Part shown: piece by piece, positions 1 through 6,781 of the stretch
Numbering within the stretch: position 1 is the stretch's first letter
Layout of the letters: every line of letters starts with the position of its first letter
NCBI GenBank assembly: GCA_022706175.1
Contig: JAKJDB010000051.1
Coordinates: 1 to 10,065 of the forward strand
DNA: 10,065 bases
Source: Candidatus Zhuqueibacterota bacterium
GTDB lineage: Bacteria; KSB1; UBA2214
Direction of reading: 5' to 3'
Translations under genes and position numbers: made by a program
The notes under the pieces: model-generated
Told to the model about the DNA's origin: nothing
The model's database searches: none
The model's input: only the letters and a program-made list of their open reading frames with translations

Positions 1-42
1 GCGCGGCCTGAAGGGGTCGCCCCATGCCCGCGACCGGTTGGC

Positions 43-1167
43 TTACTCGTTCATCAACGCTTCCACTGTTTCCGCCATGCGCTCCCAGGAAAACTCTTTT
101 TTCGCCTCTGCCACATTGCCGGTGAACTCGGTCTCGCGTTTTTCGCGATAATACCGAAGAAGCGCTTGGGCAAAAGCGGCGCTGTCATTGGCCGGCACAA
201 CGAATCCGGTGCGGCCGTCGTGAACCACTTCCGGCAGTCCGCCCACATCCGTGGCGATCACCGGTTTGTCATAATGATAGCAGATCTGTACAATGCCGCT
301 CTGTGTGGCCGACAGATAGGGCAGGGCGACCACATCGCTGGCCGCGTAATACAGCCCCACCTGATCGTTGGGGATGTATTGGTCGAGCACGGTCACAGTC
401 TCTTGCAAACCCAGGCGATCGATCTGTTCGAGATATTTGTTTTTTTCGTCGTAGAATTCGCCGGCCACCAGCAGATGCAGGTCCATTTGTTTGCGCACGA
501 TCTGCATCGAGTCCAGCAGCATGTGCAGCCCTTTGTAGGGTCTGATATAGCCGAAGAAAAGCACGGTGGGGCGATCAGGCAGGCCCAGTCGCTCCCGTGC
601 CTCTGCTTTGCTGTAGCGTCCCTGAAAAAATTCGTACACCGGATGCTGGACCAGGCGGTAGCGCGCCTGCGGCAACAGATGGAGCAGGTCTTTTTCCACT
701 GAGGCGGACATGACGATGTAGCGATCGTCCTTGCGCAAAGCGTATCGAGTCAACAGGCGGTCGCCCGGTCGTTTTTCATGCGGCACCACGTTGTCGCAGA
801 TGAACAGCACGCGGGTGGTGCGGCGCCGGCGCGCGATGCGGCTGATGGTTCCAAAGGCCGGGGCGAAGAACGGCAGCCAGTACTTGAAGATGACTAGATC
901 CGGATCGAGACGGCGGACGCGCAGTCCCACTTGAATCCAGGAAAAGGGATTGATCGAATCCAGCACAGGCTGGCTGGGCGTGTTCAACGGATCCGGTCCG
1001 GTCTCCAGCTGAGTTTTGCCCGGGAACAGCAGGGAGGGATATTGCCGGCTGAATGAAAAGAGCGTGACGGTGTGGCCGCGCAGCTGCAGGGTTCTGAACA
1101 GCAGGCCTATGAAATGAGCGATGCCGCCGCGATGCGGATAGGCTGTGCCGATAATAACGATCTTCAT
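43..1167 (-). CDS. Glycosyltransferase family 4 (GT-B fold)
   Basis: A 374-residue protein, full length for a GT4 retaining glycosyltransferase. These cytoplasmic enzymes move a sugar from a nucleotide-sugar donor onto a growing glycan. The N-terminal Rossmann half opens with a beta strand and a glycine loop (GGIAHF, residues 14-19), as in acceptor-binding GT4 domains. The C-terminal donor half shows GYIRPYKG (206-213), the stretch SATQSGI (286-292) and VGGLPEVV (308-315), then DGRTGFVV. The usual acidic E-x7-E pair is not evident at the SATQSG position, so it belongs to a variant subgroup. It is the last complete gene of the minus-strand run, starting 9 bases after the GT9 stop. No clear Shine-Dalgarno sequence precedes the ATG, which suggests translational coupling. 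The family is clear; sugar and acceptor cannot be told. A role in O-antigen, capsule or LPS-like glycan synthesis is inferred from the neighbouring GT genes. Confidence 0.9.
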   Translation of the reverse strand: MKIVIIGTAYPHRGGIAHFIGLLFRTLQLRGHTVTLFSFSRQYPSLLFPGKTQLETGPDPLNTPSQPVLDSINPFSWIQVGLRVRRLDPDLVIFKYWLPFFAPAFGTISRIARRRRTTRVLFICDNVVPHEKRPGDRLLTRYALRKDDRYIVMSASVEKDLLHLLPQARYRLVQHPVYEFFQGRYSKAEARERLGLPDRPTVLFFGYIRPYKGLHMLLDSMQIVRKQMDLHLLVAGEFYDEKNKYLEQIDRLGLQETVTVLDQYIPNDQVGLYYAASDVVALPYLSATQSGIVQICYHYDKPVIATDVGGLPEVVHDGRTGFVVPANDSAAFAQALLRYYREKRETEFTGNVAEAKKEFSWERMAETVEALMNE

Positions 1168-1176
1168 GATGGCCGG

Positions 1177-2256
1177 TCAGGTGGTTAAGGGTAACAGACG
1201 CGTGCAGGATGCAAACACGGTGTCGACGTGCAGATACTGCATACAGTTGTTGGGGCATTCCGCGGCATAGTAACACGTGCAGTCAAAATCCGGGTGCAGG
1301 ATTTCTCCCAGGCCGTACAATTCGAATTCGTGGGCATTGAAGGTGTTGTTGAACAGCACAATTTTTTTGTTCAAGCCGATGGCGATGTGGGTGGCCATGG
1401 TCACAGCGGTGACCACCAGATCGCATTGTTGCACCAGGTTGATAAAGCGCTGCAGGGGGAAATGGCCGAAATAGCGCGCACCGCTTTGCTGCGCCAAGCG
1501 GGTGTTTTTTTCATGCTCCTGGCTTCCGCCCAGCAGGATCACCTCATAGCCGCTCTGCAGCAGGCGCTGCGCCAGCCGGCGCCAGTTCTCCTCGGCCCAC
1601 AGCCGGGAGGTCCAGCGGCCGCCGCAACCGGTGTTGAGGCCGATGACCGGCCGGGCGTGGTCGATCTCCCACGGGTGGCCGGTCTCACCGGGATCGAGGA
1701 TGTACTTTTCACCCTGAAACACATAGCCGGCGATCTCGAACAGCTCCTGCAGATAGCTTTTGCTCACCGCCTTGCTCAGATCGTCGAACAGGCCGGTCAT
1801 GAATTTCTCCGTCGCCCGTTCGTCCGCCGGCCACGGATGACCGTCCTGAAGGATAAAACCCCGTTTTTCTTTTGCCGTTACCGCAGCGGCCAGACTGCAC
1901 GCGTCCAGGTCTTTGTCGAGGTTGATGAGCAGATCAAAGGCCGTCTGCAGCGCCACGCTGCAGCCCGGCGCATCAAAGCGGAGCACGTGATCGACCTGTT
2001 TCGGCACCACCTCCGAAGTGTGGGTGATCCAGTAGATCTTGGCCTTTGGGAACTGTTTTTTCAACGGATGGAGCAGCGGAGTAGTGCGGATCACGTCGCC
2101 GATGGCGCCGAGTTTGATGATGAGAATGCGCTCCTGTGTGGGCTCATAGTAACCGCAGGAGGAACAGTGAACGCCGTGCTGTTTATGCGGCCGGCATGGC
2201 ACGTGGCCGCGAAAATGGCGGCAATCGACGCGCAAGGATGTGAGCGATTCGGGCAT
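1177..2256 (-). CDS. Glycosyltransferase family 9, heptosyltransferase-like, with N-terminal Cys/His cluster
   Basis: A 359-residue GT9-type (ADP-heptose:LPS heptosyltransferase-like) enzyme of GT-B fold, expected at the cytoplasmic face of the inner membrane. The fold starts at about residue 43 with ILIIKLGAIGDVIRTTPLL; D54 of the GAIGD motif matches the conserved aspartate of heptosyltransferases. The second half carries IGLNTGCGGRW and a loop reading LVVTAVTMATHIAIGLNKK, typical of the GT9 donor site. Residues 1-42 are an extension rich in possible metal ligands: C12, H14, C21, H24, H27, H30, C31 and C34. The C-terminus has another set: C326, C328, C334, C338 and C351. I recall similar extensions in a subgroup of GT9 proteins, but I know of no established function. 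It lies 14 bases after the GT2 gene; a GAGG sits about 12 bases upstream of the ATG. Acting on heptose rather than another sugar is unproven. Confidence 0.88.
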   Translation of the reverse strand: MPESLTSLRVDCRHFRGHVPCRPHKQHGVHCSSCGYYEPTQERILIIKLGAIGDVIRTTPLLHPLKKQFPKAKIYWITHTSEVVPKQVDHVLRFDAPGCSVALQTAFDLLINLDKDLDACSLAAAVTAKEKRGFILQDGHPWPADERATEKFMTGLFDDLSKAVSKSYLQELFEIAGYVFQGEKYILDPGETGHPWEIDHARPVIGLNTGCGGRWTSRLWAEENWRRLAQRLLQSGYEVILLGGSQEHEKNTRLAQQSGARYFGHFPLQRFINLVQQCDLVVTAVTMATHIAIGLNKKIVLFNNTFNAHEFELYGLGEILHPDFDCTCYYAAECPNNCMQYLHVDTVFASCTRLLPLTT

Positions 2257-2270
2257 GAGCGGTCAGAACC

Positions 2271-3272
2271 TCAGGTGATGGAAAAAGAGGCCGGCAGCTG
2301 TTGCGGCAACGAAGACTGACAGCCCAGACATTTTTTGATCAGAAAAGCGTCTGACTCGGTGCGCTGCGAGGTGATCATTTCGCCCAGCAGGCCGATGGAA
2401 AAGAACTGAATGCCGACGATGATCAGAAGCACGCCCAGGAACAGAAGCGGGCGGTTGCTGAGATAGATGTGCTGGACCAGCCGTTGATAGGCCAGCACCA
2501 CCAAGATCACCGAGCCGGCGCCAAAGGTGGTAAGACCGAGCAGCCCGAACAGGTGCAGGGGGCGCATGCGGTAGCGCGTCAGAAAGGTGATGGTGAGCAG
2601 GTCGAAAGCGCCGCGGGTAAAACGGGTCATGCCGAATTTGGACACGCCGTGCCGGCGCGGCCGATGGCGCACGGGAATCTCGGCGACACGGAAGCCGTTG
2701 CGATGGGCGATGACCGGCAGGTAGCGGTGCAGATCGCCGTAGACGCGGATGGTTTTGATCACTTCGCGGCGATACATCTTGAGGCCGCAGTTGAAATCGT
2801 GCAGCCGGATGCCGCTGAACAGGCTGGTGAAAAAATTGTACACTTTGGAGGTGATGCGTTTGATGAACGGGTCGTGGCGGATTTTTTTCCACCCGGAGAC
2901 CAGATCATACCCGCTCAAGATTTTTTCGTACAACGAGGGGATCTCCTCCGGATCGTCCTGCAAATCGGCATCCATGGTGACGACGAAACGGCCGCGGCAG
3001 GCCATAAAGCCCGCGGCCAGTGCGGCGGATTTGCCATAGTTGTGCAGAAATTGGATCAGTTTGACGCGATCATCGCGGCTGTTCAAACGCTCGATGATCT
3101 CCGCTGAGGCGTCGGTGGAGCCGTCGTCGATAAACAGGATCTCGTAAGAATGGCCCATGCGCTCCATCACGGAGCGGATTTGCTCGTAGAGCTCCTGCAG
3201 CGAATCCTGTTCGTTGAGCAGGGGAACGATCAGCGAAAACATGACAAAATCGGAGGAAGCGGTATGGGGCAT
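2271..3272 (-). CDS. Membrane-anchored glycosyltransferase family 2 (DPM1/GtrB-like)
   Basis: A 333-residue polyisoprenyl-phosphate-type GT2 enzyme. Such enzymes move a sugar from a nucleotide donor onto a lipid phosphate such as undecaprenyl phosphate at the cytoplasmic face of the inner membrane. Visible motifs in order: SLIVPLLNEQDSL (13-25), the donor-binding FIDDGSTD (47-54), the metal-binding DADLQDDPEE (101-110), HDFNCGLKMYRREV (158-171), and a basic RHRPRRHGVSKFG (202-214) typical of this subgroup. Two hydrophobic helices follow, about 239-263 and 275-298, the usual C-terminal pair. A short tail holds a CxxC (C315, C318). The ATG at 3272 is chosen over an in-frame ATG at 3242 because AAAGGA lies 10 bases upstream of it, while the inner ATG has no ribosome site. 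The start lies 6 bases after the DUF4292 stop. Family is clear; sugar and lipid acceptor are not. Confidence 0.92.
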   Translation of the reverse strand: MPHTASSDFVMFSLIVPLLNEQDSLQELYEQIRSVMERMGHSYEILFIDDGSTDASAEIIERLNSRDDRVKLIQFLHNYGKSAALAAGFMACRGRFVVTMDADLQDDPEEIPSLYEKILSGYDLVSGWKKIRHDPFIKRITSKVYNFFTSLFSGIRLHDFNCGLKMYRREVIKTIRVYGDLHRYLPVIAHRNGFRVAEIPVRHRPRRHGVSKFGMTRFTRGAFDLLTITFLTRYRMRPLHLFGLLGLTTFGAGSVILVVLAYQRLVQHIYLSNRPLLFLGVLLIIVGIQFFSIGLLGEMITSQRTESDAFLIKKCLGCQSSLPQQLPASFSIT

Positions 3273-3278
3273 ACGGCG

Positions 3279-4061
3279 CTATTCCTTTAATTCGATGCGC
3301 TGGACGTTGGCGGGCAAGGAGAACGAAAGATGTTTCATGATCACTTTATCATTGACCGCCAGATGGTTGTAGAAAAGCCCGACCGCCCGGTTCTCGCCGG
3401 GCTGCTGCAGCCGAATGGTCTGCGGCAACAAAAGGTTTTTCTTCCGGGTAAACCGGTCAAAAGTTTTGCTCCACAGCAAAACGCCCTGGGAATCATGCGC
3501 CTGGGTTTCCCGGATTGCGCCGGTGGACGGATCGTAGCGGTAACGGAGGCGGAGCGAATCACGCGCACCGGCGATCAGCCAATCACGGTCGATCCGGGTG
3601 AAGGCCAGCGGCGCGAACCGGGAGAGATCCTCCTGGCCGAACAGCAGCGGCATCAGCTCGTCGTACCGCATCTCCACAGAAAGAAATTCGTCCAGCGGCA
3701 GCGCCGCCACATCGCCATAGTAGCAGAGGTTCATCCTCGGCATAAACAGCACGAACCGGTTCGCGGCGATGAACAGGCGGCCGACATCGATGCCAAAGGC
3801 GGCCTCCACTTTGATGTAGAGCGAATCCGGTTTGCGAAACCAGATGTGGGCGTTGGCGGTGTAAGACGCCTCGGGCGATTCGACGGTCAGGATCGCCTGT
3901 CCGTTGAGCGTTTGCAGCGCCCGATCATTGGCCTCGAGGCGCTGCTGAATATTCTCCAGCGTTGGTGCGGATGCGGAACCCTTGTCCGCCGGAGGCCGAT
4001 GGCTGCAGTGAAGCAATAACACCGCGGCCAGAGGGCCGCCTATACGTCGTCGAAGGTTCAA
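3279..4061 (-). CDS. DUF4292 family lipoprotein, LolA/LolB-like fold (candidate LolB counterpart)
   Basis: A 260-residue predicted lipoprotein. The N-terminus has basic residues (RRR), a hydrophobic run and LLLHC with C19 as the lipidation site; histidine just before the cysteine is unusual for a lipobox. The body resembles DUF4292, related to the LolA/LolB lipoprotein-carrier fold: an ILTVESPEASYTANAHIWFR strand pair (57-76), then DSLYIKV (79-85) and LFIAANRFVLFMP (96-108), then further amphipathic strands to the end. The start codon is TTG at 4061. No other start is possible upstream, because the TAG stop of the TPR gene lies in the same frame two codons before. Ribosome-site match is poor, so translation probably depends on reinitiation after the TPR gene. 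A function in outer-membrane lipoprotein or lipid handling is inferred from the fold and from the TPR neighbour, not shown by sequence motifs. Confidence 0.75.
   Translation of the reverse strand: MNLRRRIGGPLAAVLLLHCSHRPPADKGSASAPTLENIQQRLEANDRALQTLNGQAILTVESPEASYTANAHIWFRKPDSLYIKVEAAFGIDVGRLFIAANRFVLFMPRMNLCYYGDVAALPLDEFLSVEMRYDELMPLLFGQEDLSRFAPLAFTRIDRDWLIAGARDSLRLRYRYDPSTGAIRETQAHDSQGVLLWSKTFDRFTRKKNLLLPQTIRLQQPGENRAVGLFYNHLAVNDKVIMKHLSFSLPANVQRIELKE
3283..3288 (-). promoter_or_regulatory. Ribosome binding site of the GT2 gene
   Basis: AAAGGA on the minus strand, 10 bases upstream of the ATG at 3272. It lies inside the last codons of the DUF4292 gene and supports this start over the inner ATG at 3242. 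Confidence 0.55.
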
Positions 4062-4064
4062 GGC

Positions 4065-6044
4065 CTACTGGGTCGCTTTCCTGTATTTCTCTTTGGCCTC
4101 GGTTCTGCTTTCATCCAGCTGCAGGGATTTGAGCCAGAACGATCGCGCCTCATCTATCATTCCCAATTTCTCATACACATCGCCGAGATGTTCCGCCACT
4201 TCAGCGGAATCGTCGCGCAGTTTGAATGAGCGTTCAATATACTCGCGTGCACGCTCCAGTTCGCCCATCTGAAAATAGATCCAGCCCACGGTGTCGAGAT
4301 AGGCGCCGTTGTCCGGCTCCAACTGGATGGCCTTGAGCGAAAGGTCCAGGGCCTCCTGAAGGCGGATTTTACGCACCGCCAGATGATAGGCGTAGTTGTT
4401 CAGCACCACCGCGAGGTCCGGCCGCTGCTTGACCATGATCTTGTACAACTGTTCCGCGCGCTCCGGATTCCGCACTTCATCGTACGCGGCGGAGAGCGCC
4501 AGCATGGTCTGCATGCTCTGTGGTTCGGTTTTCAGCGCCTTTTCATAGAATGGAATGGCTTCATTGGTTTTGCGTTGCCGCGAAAGGATCAGGCCCACAT
4601 AATAGTTGATCTCCGGCTCTTCCGGAAACAGCTGCAGGGCGCGGGAGAAATTATCCGCCGCCAATTTGAGCGAATCCATCTGTAAAAAATTGACGCCGCG
4701 CAGGGTCCACAATCCCGGCAGATCGCTGCGCAACTCGACGACCTTGTCAAAGAGCGGACGCGCTTTTGCGTGTTGCGCTTTCACCAGATGCATCCGCGCC
4801 AGGGTGAACGGCGCCCGCCAGTCATCGGCGTGGCTCTGATTCAGCGCTTCCGCGGTCTGCAGCGCCTGCAGGGTATCCCCTTTTTGCATCAAAAGATTGG
4901 CGATGGTCACCCGGGCGCCCACATAGGTGCTGTCGTTGTCCTGCAGCGCCTTGTACAAGTCGATGGCCTGGTCCCATTTTTTTTCGTTCACATAAAGGTC
5001 GCGCAGCCGCTGCCGCACCTCGAGAAATCCCGGATTCCGCTGCAGCGTTTCCTCATACAAGATTTTTTCCGCTGTGGTGTCGCGGTTGAAATGGTGCAGA
5101 GCGCCCAACGCCAGGTGGGCGCGTTCGCTTTTCGCATGCTGCTGGACCACCTGGCTCAGCCAGCTGTATGCGGCCGCGGTATCCCCTTTGATGAAATAAT
5201 ATTGTCCCAGCTGCAGTTTATCGGTGAGGTTGGTCGAATCCCTGGCGACCAGCCCCTGGTAAATCGCGATCGCCTCATCATAGCGCTTGCCGCTTTCGAG
5301 CAGATTTTTCATTTCCGCCCGGGCGTCATCGAACCGGTTGTTCTGCTCCAGCGCTTTGCGGTACCAGTCGATTGCCGCGGTGGTGTCCTTTTGTTGCTTT
5401 GCCACAGCGGCCAGGGCCAGATAACCCGGCTGATAATCAGGAAAAGTCCGGTGCACCTCCTCATAGATGGCAGTGGCCTGGGTCAGGGCGCGGTTCTGCA
5501 ACAACAGGTTGCCGATGCGCAGCCGGTAATCCGGATCTTCCAGTCCGCTCTCCACCATTTTTTTGTACGACGCATAGGCTTTTTCCGGATGGCGATTGAT
5601 GACCTGCAGGGTGGTCAGGTTATAGATGGATTCCAGATCCCCAGGGCTGAGCCTGACGATCTCTTCATACGCCTGCATCGCCTCACGGAAGCGGCGCTGC
5701 TTTTCATAGCTGGCGGCGATCAACTCCAGGGCGGCAAGGTTGTGCGGATCCAGACTCTGCACTTTTTTCGCCATACGGATGGCGGAACTGGTCTCATCGA
5801 GGATGAAATAGTTCTCTGCGATCGCCAGATAAATGCCCGGCGACGTGGTGTCGATCTCGCTAGCCTGGTGATAAGACACCAGTGCGTTCTTGGGCTGGCC
5901 CAGCAGATCCTCGATGGCGCCGTTAATCATGTGGCTCATGGCCTCATGGTTATAAACGCGAGGCATCGGTTTGGACCTGGAAAGCTTGGGGCCGGAGCTG
6001 CAGCTCAGCAGCAGCGTCAGCGCCAGAAGAAGGATTTTTTTCAT
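4065..6044 (-). CDS. Large tetratricopeptide-repeat lipoprotein
   Basis: A 659-residue protein made almost wholly of TPR helical hairpins. It begins with a lipoprotein signal (MKKILLLALTLLLSC; lipobox LLSC, C15), so it is probably anchored by lipid to a membrane and faces the periplasm or cell surface. About 15-18 repeats of roughly 34 residues run from about residue 36 to the end, shown by recurring patterns such as EAMQAYEEIVRLSPGD (121-136) and EAIPFYEKALKTEPQS (495-510). The C-terminal part, NNYAYHLAV (549-557), AYLDTVGWIYFQMG (581-594) and AEHLGDVYEKLG (617-628), is the best conserved and matches the TPR proteins encoded next to lolB in proteobacteria. TPR arrays bind other proteins; no catalytic residue is expected. 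It is the first gene of the minus-strand operon. No Shine-Dalgarno sequence precedes its ATG; the leader is A/T-rich. The exact partner is unknown. Confidence 0.88.
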   Translation of the reverse strand: MKKILLLALTLLLSCSSGPKLSRSKPMPRVYNHEAMSHMINGAIEDLLGQPKNALVSYHQASEIDTTSPGIYLAIAENYFILDETSSAIRMAKKVQSLDPHNLAALELIAASYEKQRRFREAMQAYEEIVRLSPGDLESIYNLTTLQVINRHPEKAYASYKKMVESGLEDPDYRLRIGNLLLQNRALTQATAIYEEVHRTFPDYQPGYLALAAVAKQQKDTTAAIDWYRKALEQNNRFDDARAEMKNLLESGKRYDEAIAIYQGLVARDSTNLTDKLQLGQYYFIKGDTAAAYSWLSQVVQQHAKSERAHLALGALHHFNRDTTAEKILYEETLQRNPGFLEVRQRLRDLYVNEKKWDQAIDLYKALQDNDSTYVGARVTIANLLMQKGDTLQALQTAEALNQSHADDWRAPFTLARMHLVKAQHAKARPLFDKVVELRSDLPGLWTLRGVNFLQMDSLKLAADNFSRALQLFPEEPEINYYVGLILSRQRKTNEAIPFYEKALKTEPQSMQTMLALSAAYDEVRNPERAEQLYKIMVKQRPDLAVVLNNYAYHLAVRKIRLQEALDLSLKAIQLEPDNGAYLDTVGWIYFQMGELERAREYIERSFKLRDDSAEVAEHLGDVYEKLGMIDEARSFWLKSLQLDESRTEAKEKYRKATQ

Positions 6045-6078
6045 ACGAATAAATGCGCTTTATATTAGGTGAAAATTA

Positions 6079-6107
6079 AATTTATCAGATTTTTTCCTGA
6101 ATCACAA
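6079..6107 (-). promoter_or_regulatory. Candidate sigma70-like promoter for the TPR/DUF4292/GT operon
   Basis: On the minus strand TTGTGA (6107-6102) and TAAATT (6084-6079) are 17 bases apart, each matching the sigma70 consensus at four of six positions. They lie in the A/T-rich part of the intergenic region, 35 bases upstream of the TPR start. A second A/T box, TAATAT (6067-6062), is nearer the gene but lacks a good -35 partner. Found by eye only; in Bacteroidota-like organisms the true consensus differs. Confidence 0.3.
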
Positions 6108-6166
6108 GGGAAAAATCCCCCTGCCAGGTGGCCGGCCGCAGGGTTTTGAACCCGCCGGGCGGCCCA
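6108..6166. repeat. Cluster of short inverted repeats in the divergent intergenic region
   Basis: Three small palindromic elements follow one another: GGGA-AAAA-TCCC (6108-6119), CTGC...GCAG enclosing GGCCGGCC (6121-6141), and GGGTT-TTG-AACCC (6141-6153), followed by GC-rich sequence to 6166. They lie between the two candidate promoters and could be operators or hairpins that separate the two transcription units. They are short enough that chance in a GC-rich region cannot be excluded. Confidence 0.3.
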
Positions 6167-6177
6167 GGAGTTCCACC

Positions 6178-6204
6178 TGTAACTTTCGGCGCGGTCATCC
6201 GTTC
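6178..6204 (+). promoter_or_regulatory. Candidate ECF-type promoter of the sigma/anti-sigma operon
   Basis: TGTAAC (6178-6183) followed after 16 bases by CGTTC (6200-6204). The AAC core of the -35 element and the CGT of the -10 element at this spacing are the pattern recognised by many ECF sigma factors, most of which activate their own gene. It lies 37 bases upstream of the sigma start, a normal leader length. This supports autoregulation but rests on one site seen by eye. Confidence 0.45.
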
Positions 6205-6241
6205 TATCATTAAACGACCGCGCCCTTGATCAAAGCCGAGA

Positions 6242-6781
6242 ATGAAAGCGCTGCGCTTTAAAATTTTGCTGCATGCCTATGAGCGAAAGATTTTCACCTA
6301 TGCCCTTTATTTTCTGGGCAATCGGGCGGATGCCCAGGACGCCAGCCAGGAGGTTCTGCTGCGCGTCTGGCGTCATCTGGACGAACTGCAGTGGGATGCG
6401 GCAGGGCCATGGATCATGCGGATCACCCGTAATTTGTGCCTGGATATGATCCGCAAGCGCAAACACCGTGCTGGTCTGTCCGACGAGGACGCCGTGGTGC
6501 TCAACGAACCCAGTCGCGACCCGGCGCATGATCCGCTGGAAACCACACATCGCCTCCTGATGCAAGAGAAGATCAGCGAAGCCTTGCTTCGTCTGCCGGA
6601 AATACAGCGCAGCGCCGTCATTTTGCGCGATGTGCAGGATCTGTCCTATAACCAGATCAGCGATATTTTGCAAATCCCGCTCAATTCGGTCAAGGTCTAT
6701 ATTCTGCGCGGCCGGCAGGCGTTGAGAAAAATCATATCCCAACAGTATCGGGGTGAGATGGAACATGTCAGAAGAACGTAA
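6242..6781 (+). CDS. ECF-family RNA polymerase sigma factor
   Basis: A 179-residue sigma70-family protein of extracytoplasmic-function (ECF) size with only regions 2 and 4. Region 2 spans about residues 10-76: AYERKIFTYALYFLGN, DAQDASQEVLLRVWRHL (30-46; core-polymerase contact, region 2.2), and WIMRITRNLCLDMIRKRKHR (57-76; -10 melting and recognition). A linker (77-104) leads to region 4, with LPEIQRSAVILRD (118-130) and the helix-turn-helix LSYNQISDILQIPLNSVKVY (134-153) that reads the -35 element. It directs polymerase to envelope-stress or signal-dependent promoters. A candidate self-type promoter lies just upstream. The 3' end overlaps the anti-sigma gene by 17 bases from that gene's ATG, so the two are probably translationally coupled. 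The ribosome site (GAGA) is weak. Family assignment is firm; the ECF subgroup and signal are not known. Confidence 0.94.
   Translation: MKALRFKILLHAYERKIFTYALYFLGNRADAQDASQEVLLRVWRHLDELQWDAAGPWIMRITRNLCLDMIRKRKHRAGLSDEDAVVLNEPSRDPAHDPLETTHRLLMQEKISEALLRLPEIQRSAVILRDVQDLSYNQISDILQIPLNSVKVYILRGRQALRKIISQQYRGEMEHVRRT
6752..6757 (+). promoter_or_regulatory. Ribosome binding site deciding the anti-sigma start
   Basis: GGTGAG, within a GGGGTGAG stretch, lies 7 bases upstream of the ATG at 6765. This is good spacing for that codon. The GTG at 6753 falls inside the motif itself and cannot use it, so the ATG is preferred. Confidence 0.55.

Noticed and set aside
1..25. Possible start of a further minus-strand gene at an ATG at base 25 (reads MGRPLQAA to the edge)
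   Set aside because: Only eight codons are visible and there is no ribosome site; the operon may well continue, but the gene cannot be supported from this window.
1228..2319. A 363-codon plus-strand open frame opposite the GT9 gene
   Set aside because: It is antisense to a clear GT9 enzyme and rich in His, Gln and Val runs typical of shadow frames; no family is recognised.
4059..4067. TAG as a recoded sense codon making TPR and DUF4292 one protein
   Set aside because: TAG also ends the DUF4292 and DUF4252 genes at sensible places, and a lipoprotein signal follows the TAG, so it is read as a normal stop.
4770..6068. A 432-codon open frame on the plus strand opposite the TPR gene
   Set aside because: It lies wholly antisense to a convincing TPR lipoprotein gene, and its product has no recognisable fold or repeat. 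GC-rich coding sequence commonly leaves such open frames.
6753..6764. GTG start giving the anti-sigma factor four more residues
   Set aside because: The GTG overlaps the best ribosome binding site, which is well spaced for the ATG at 6765.
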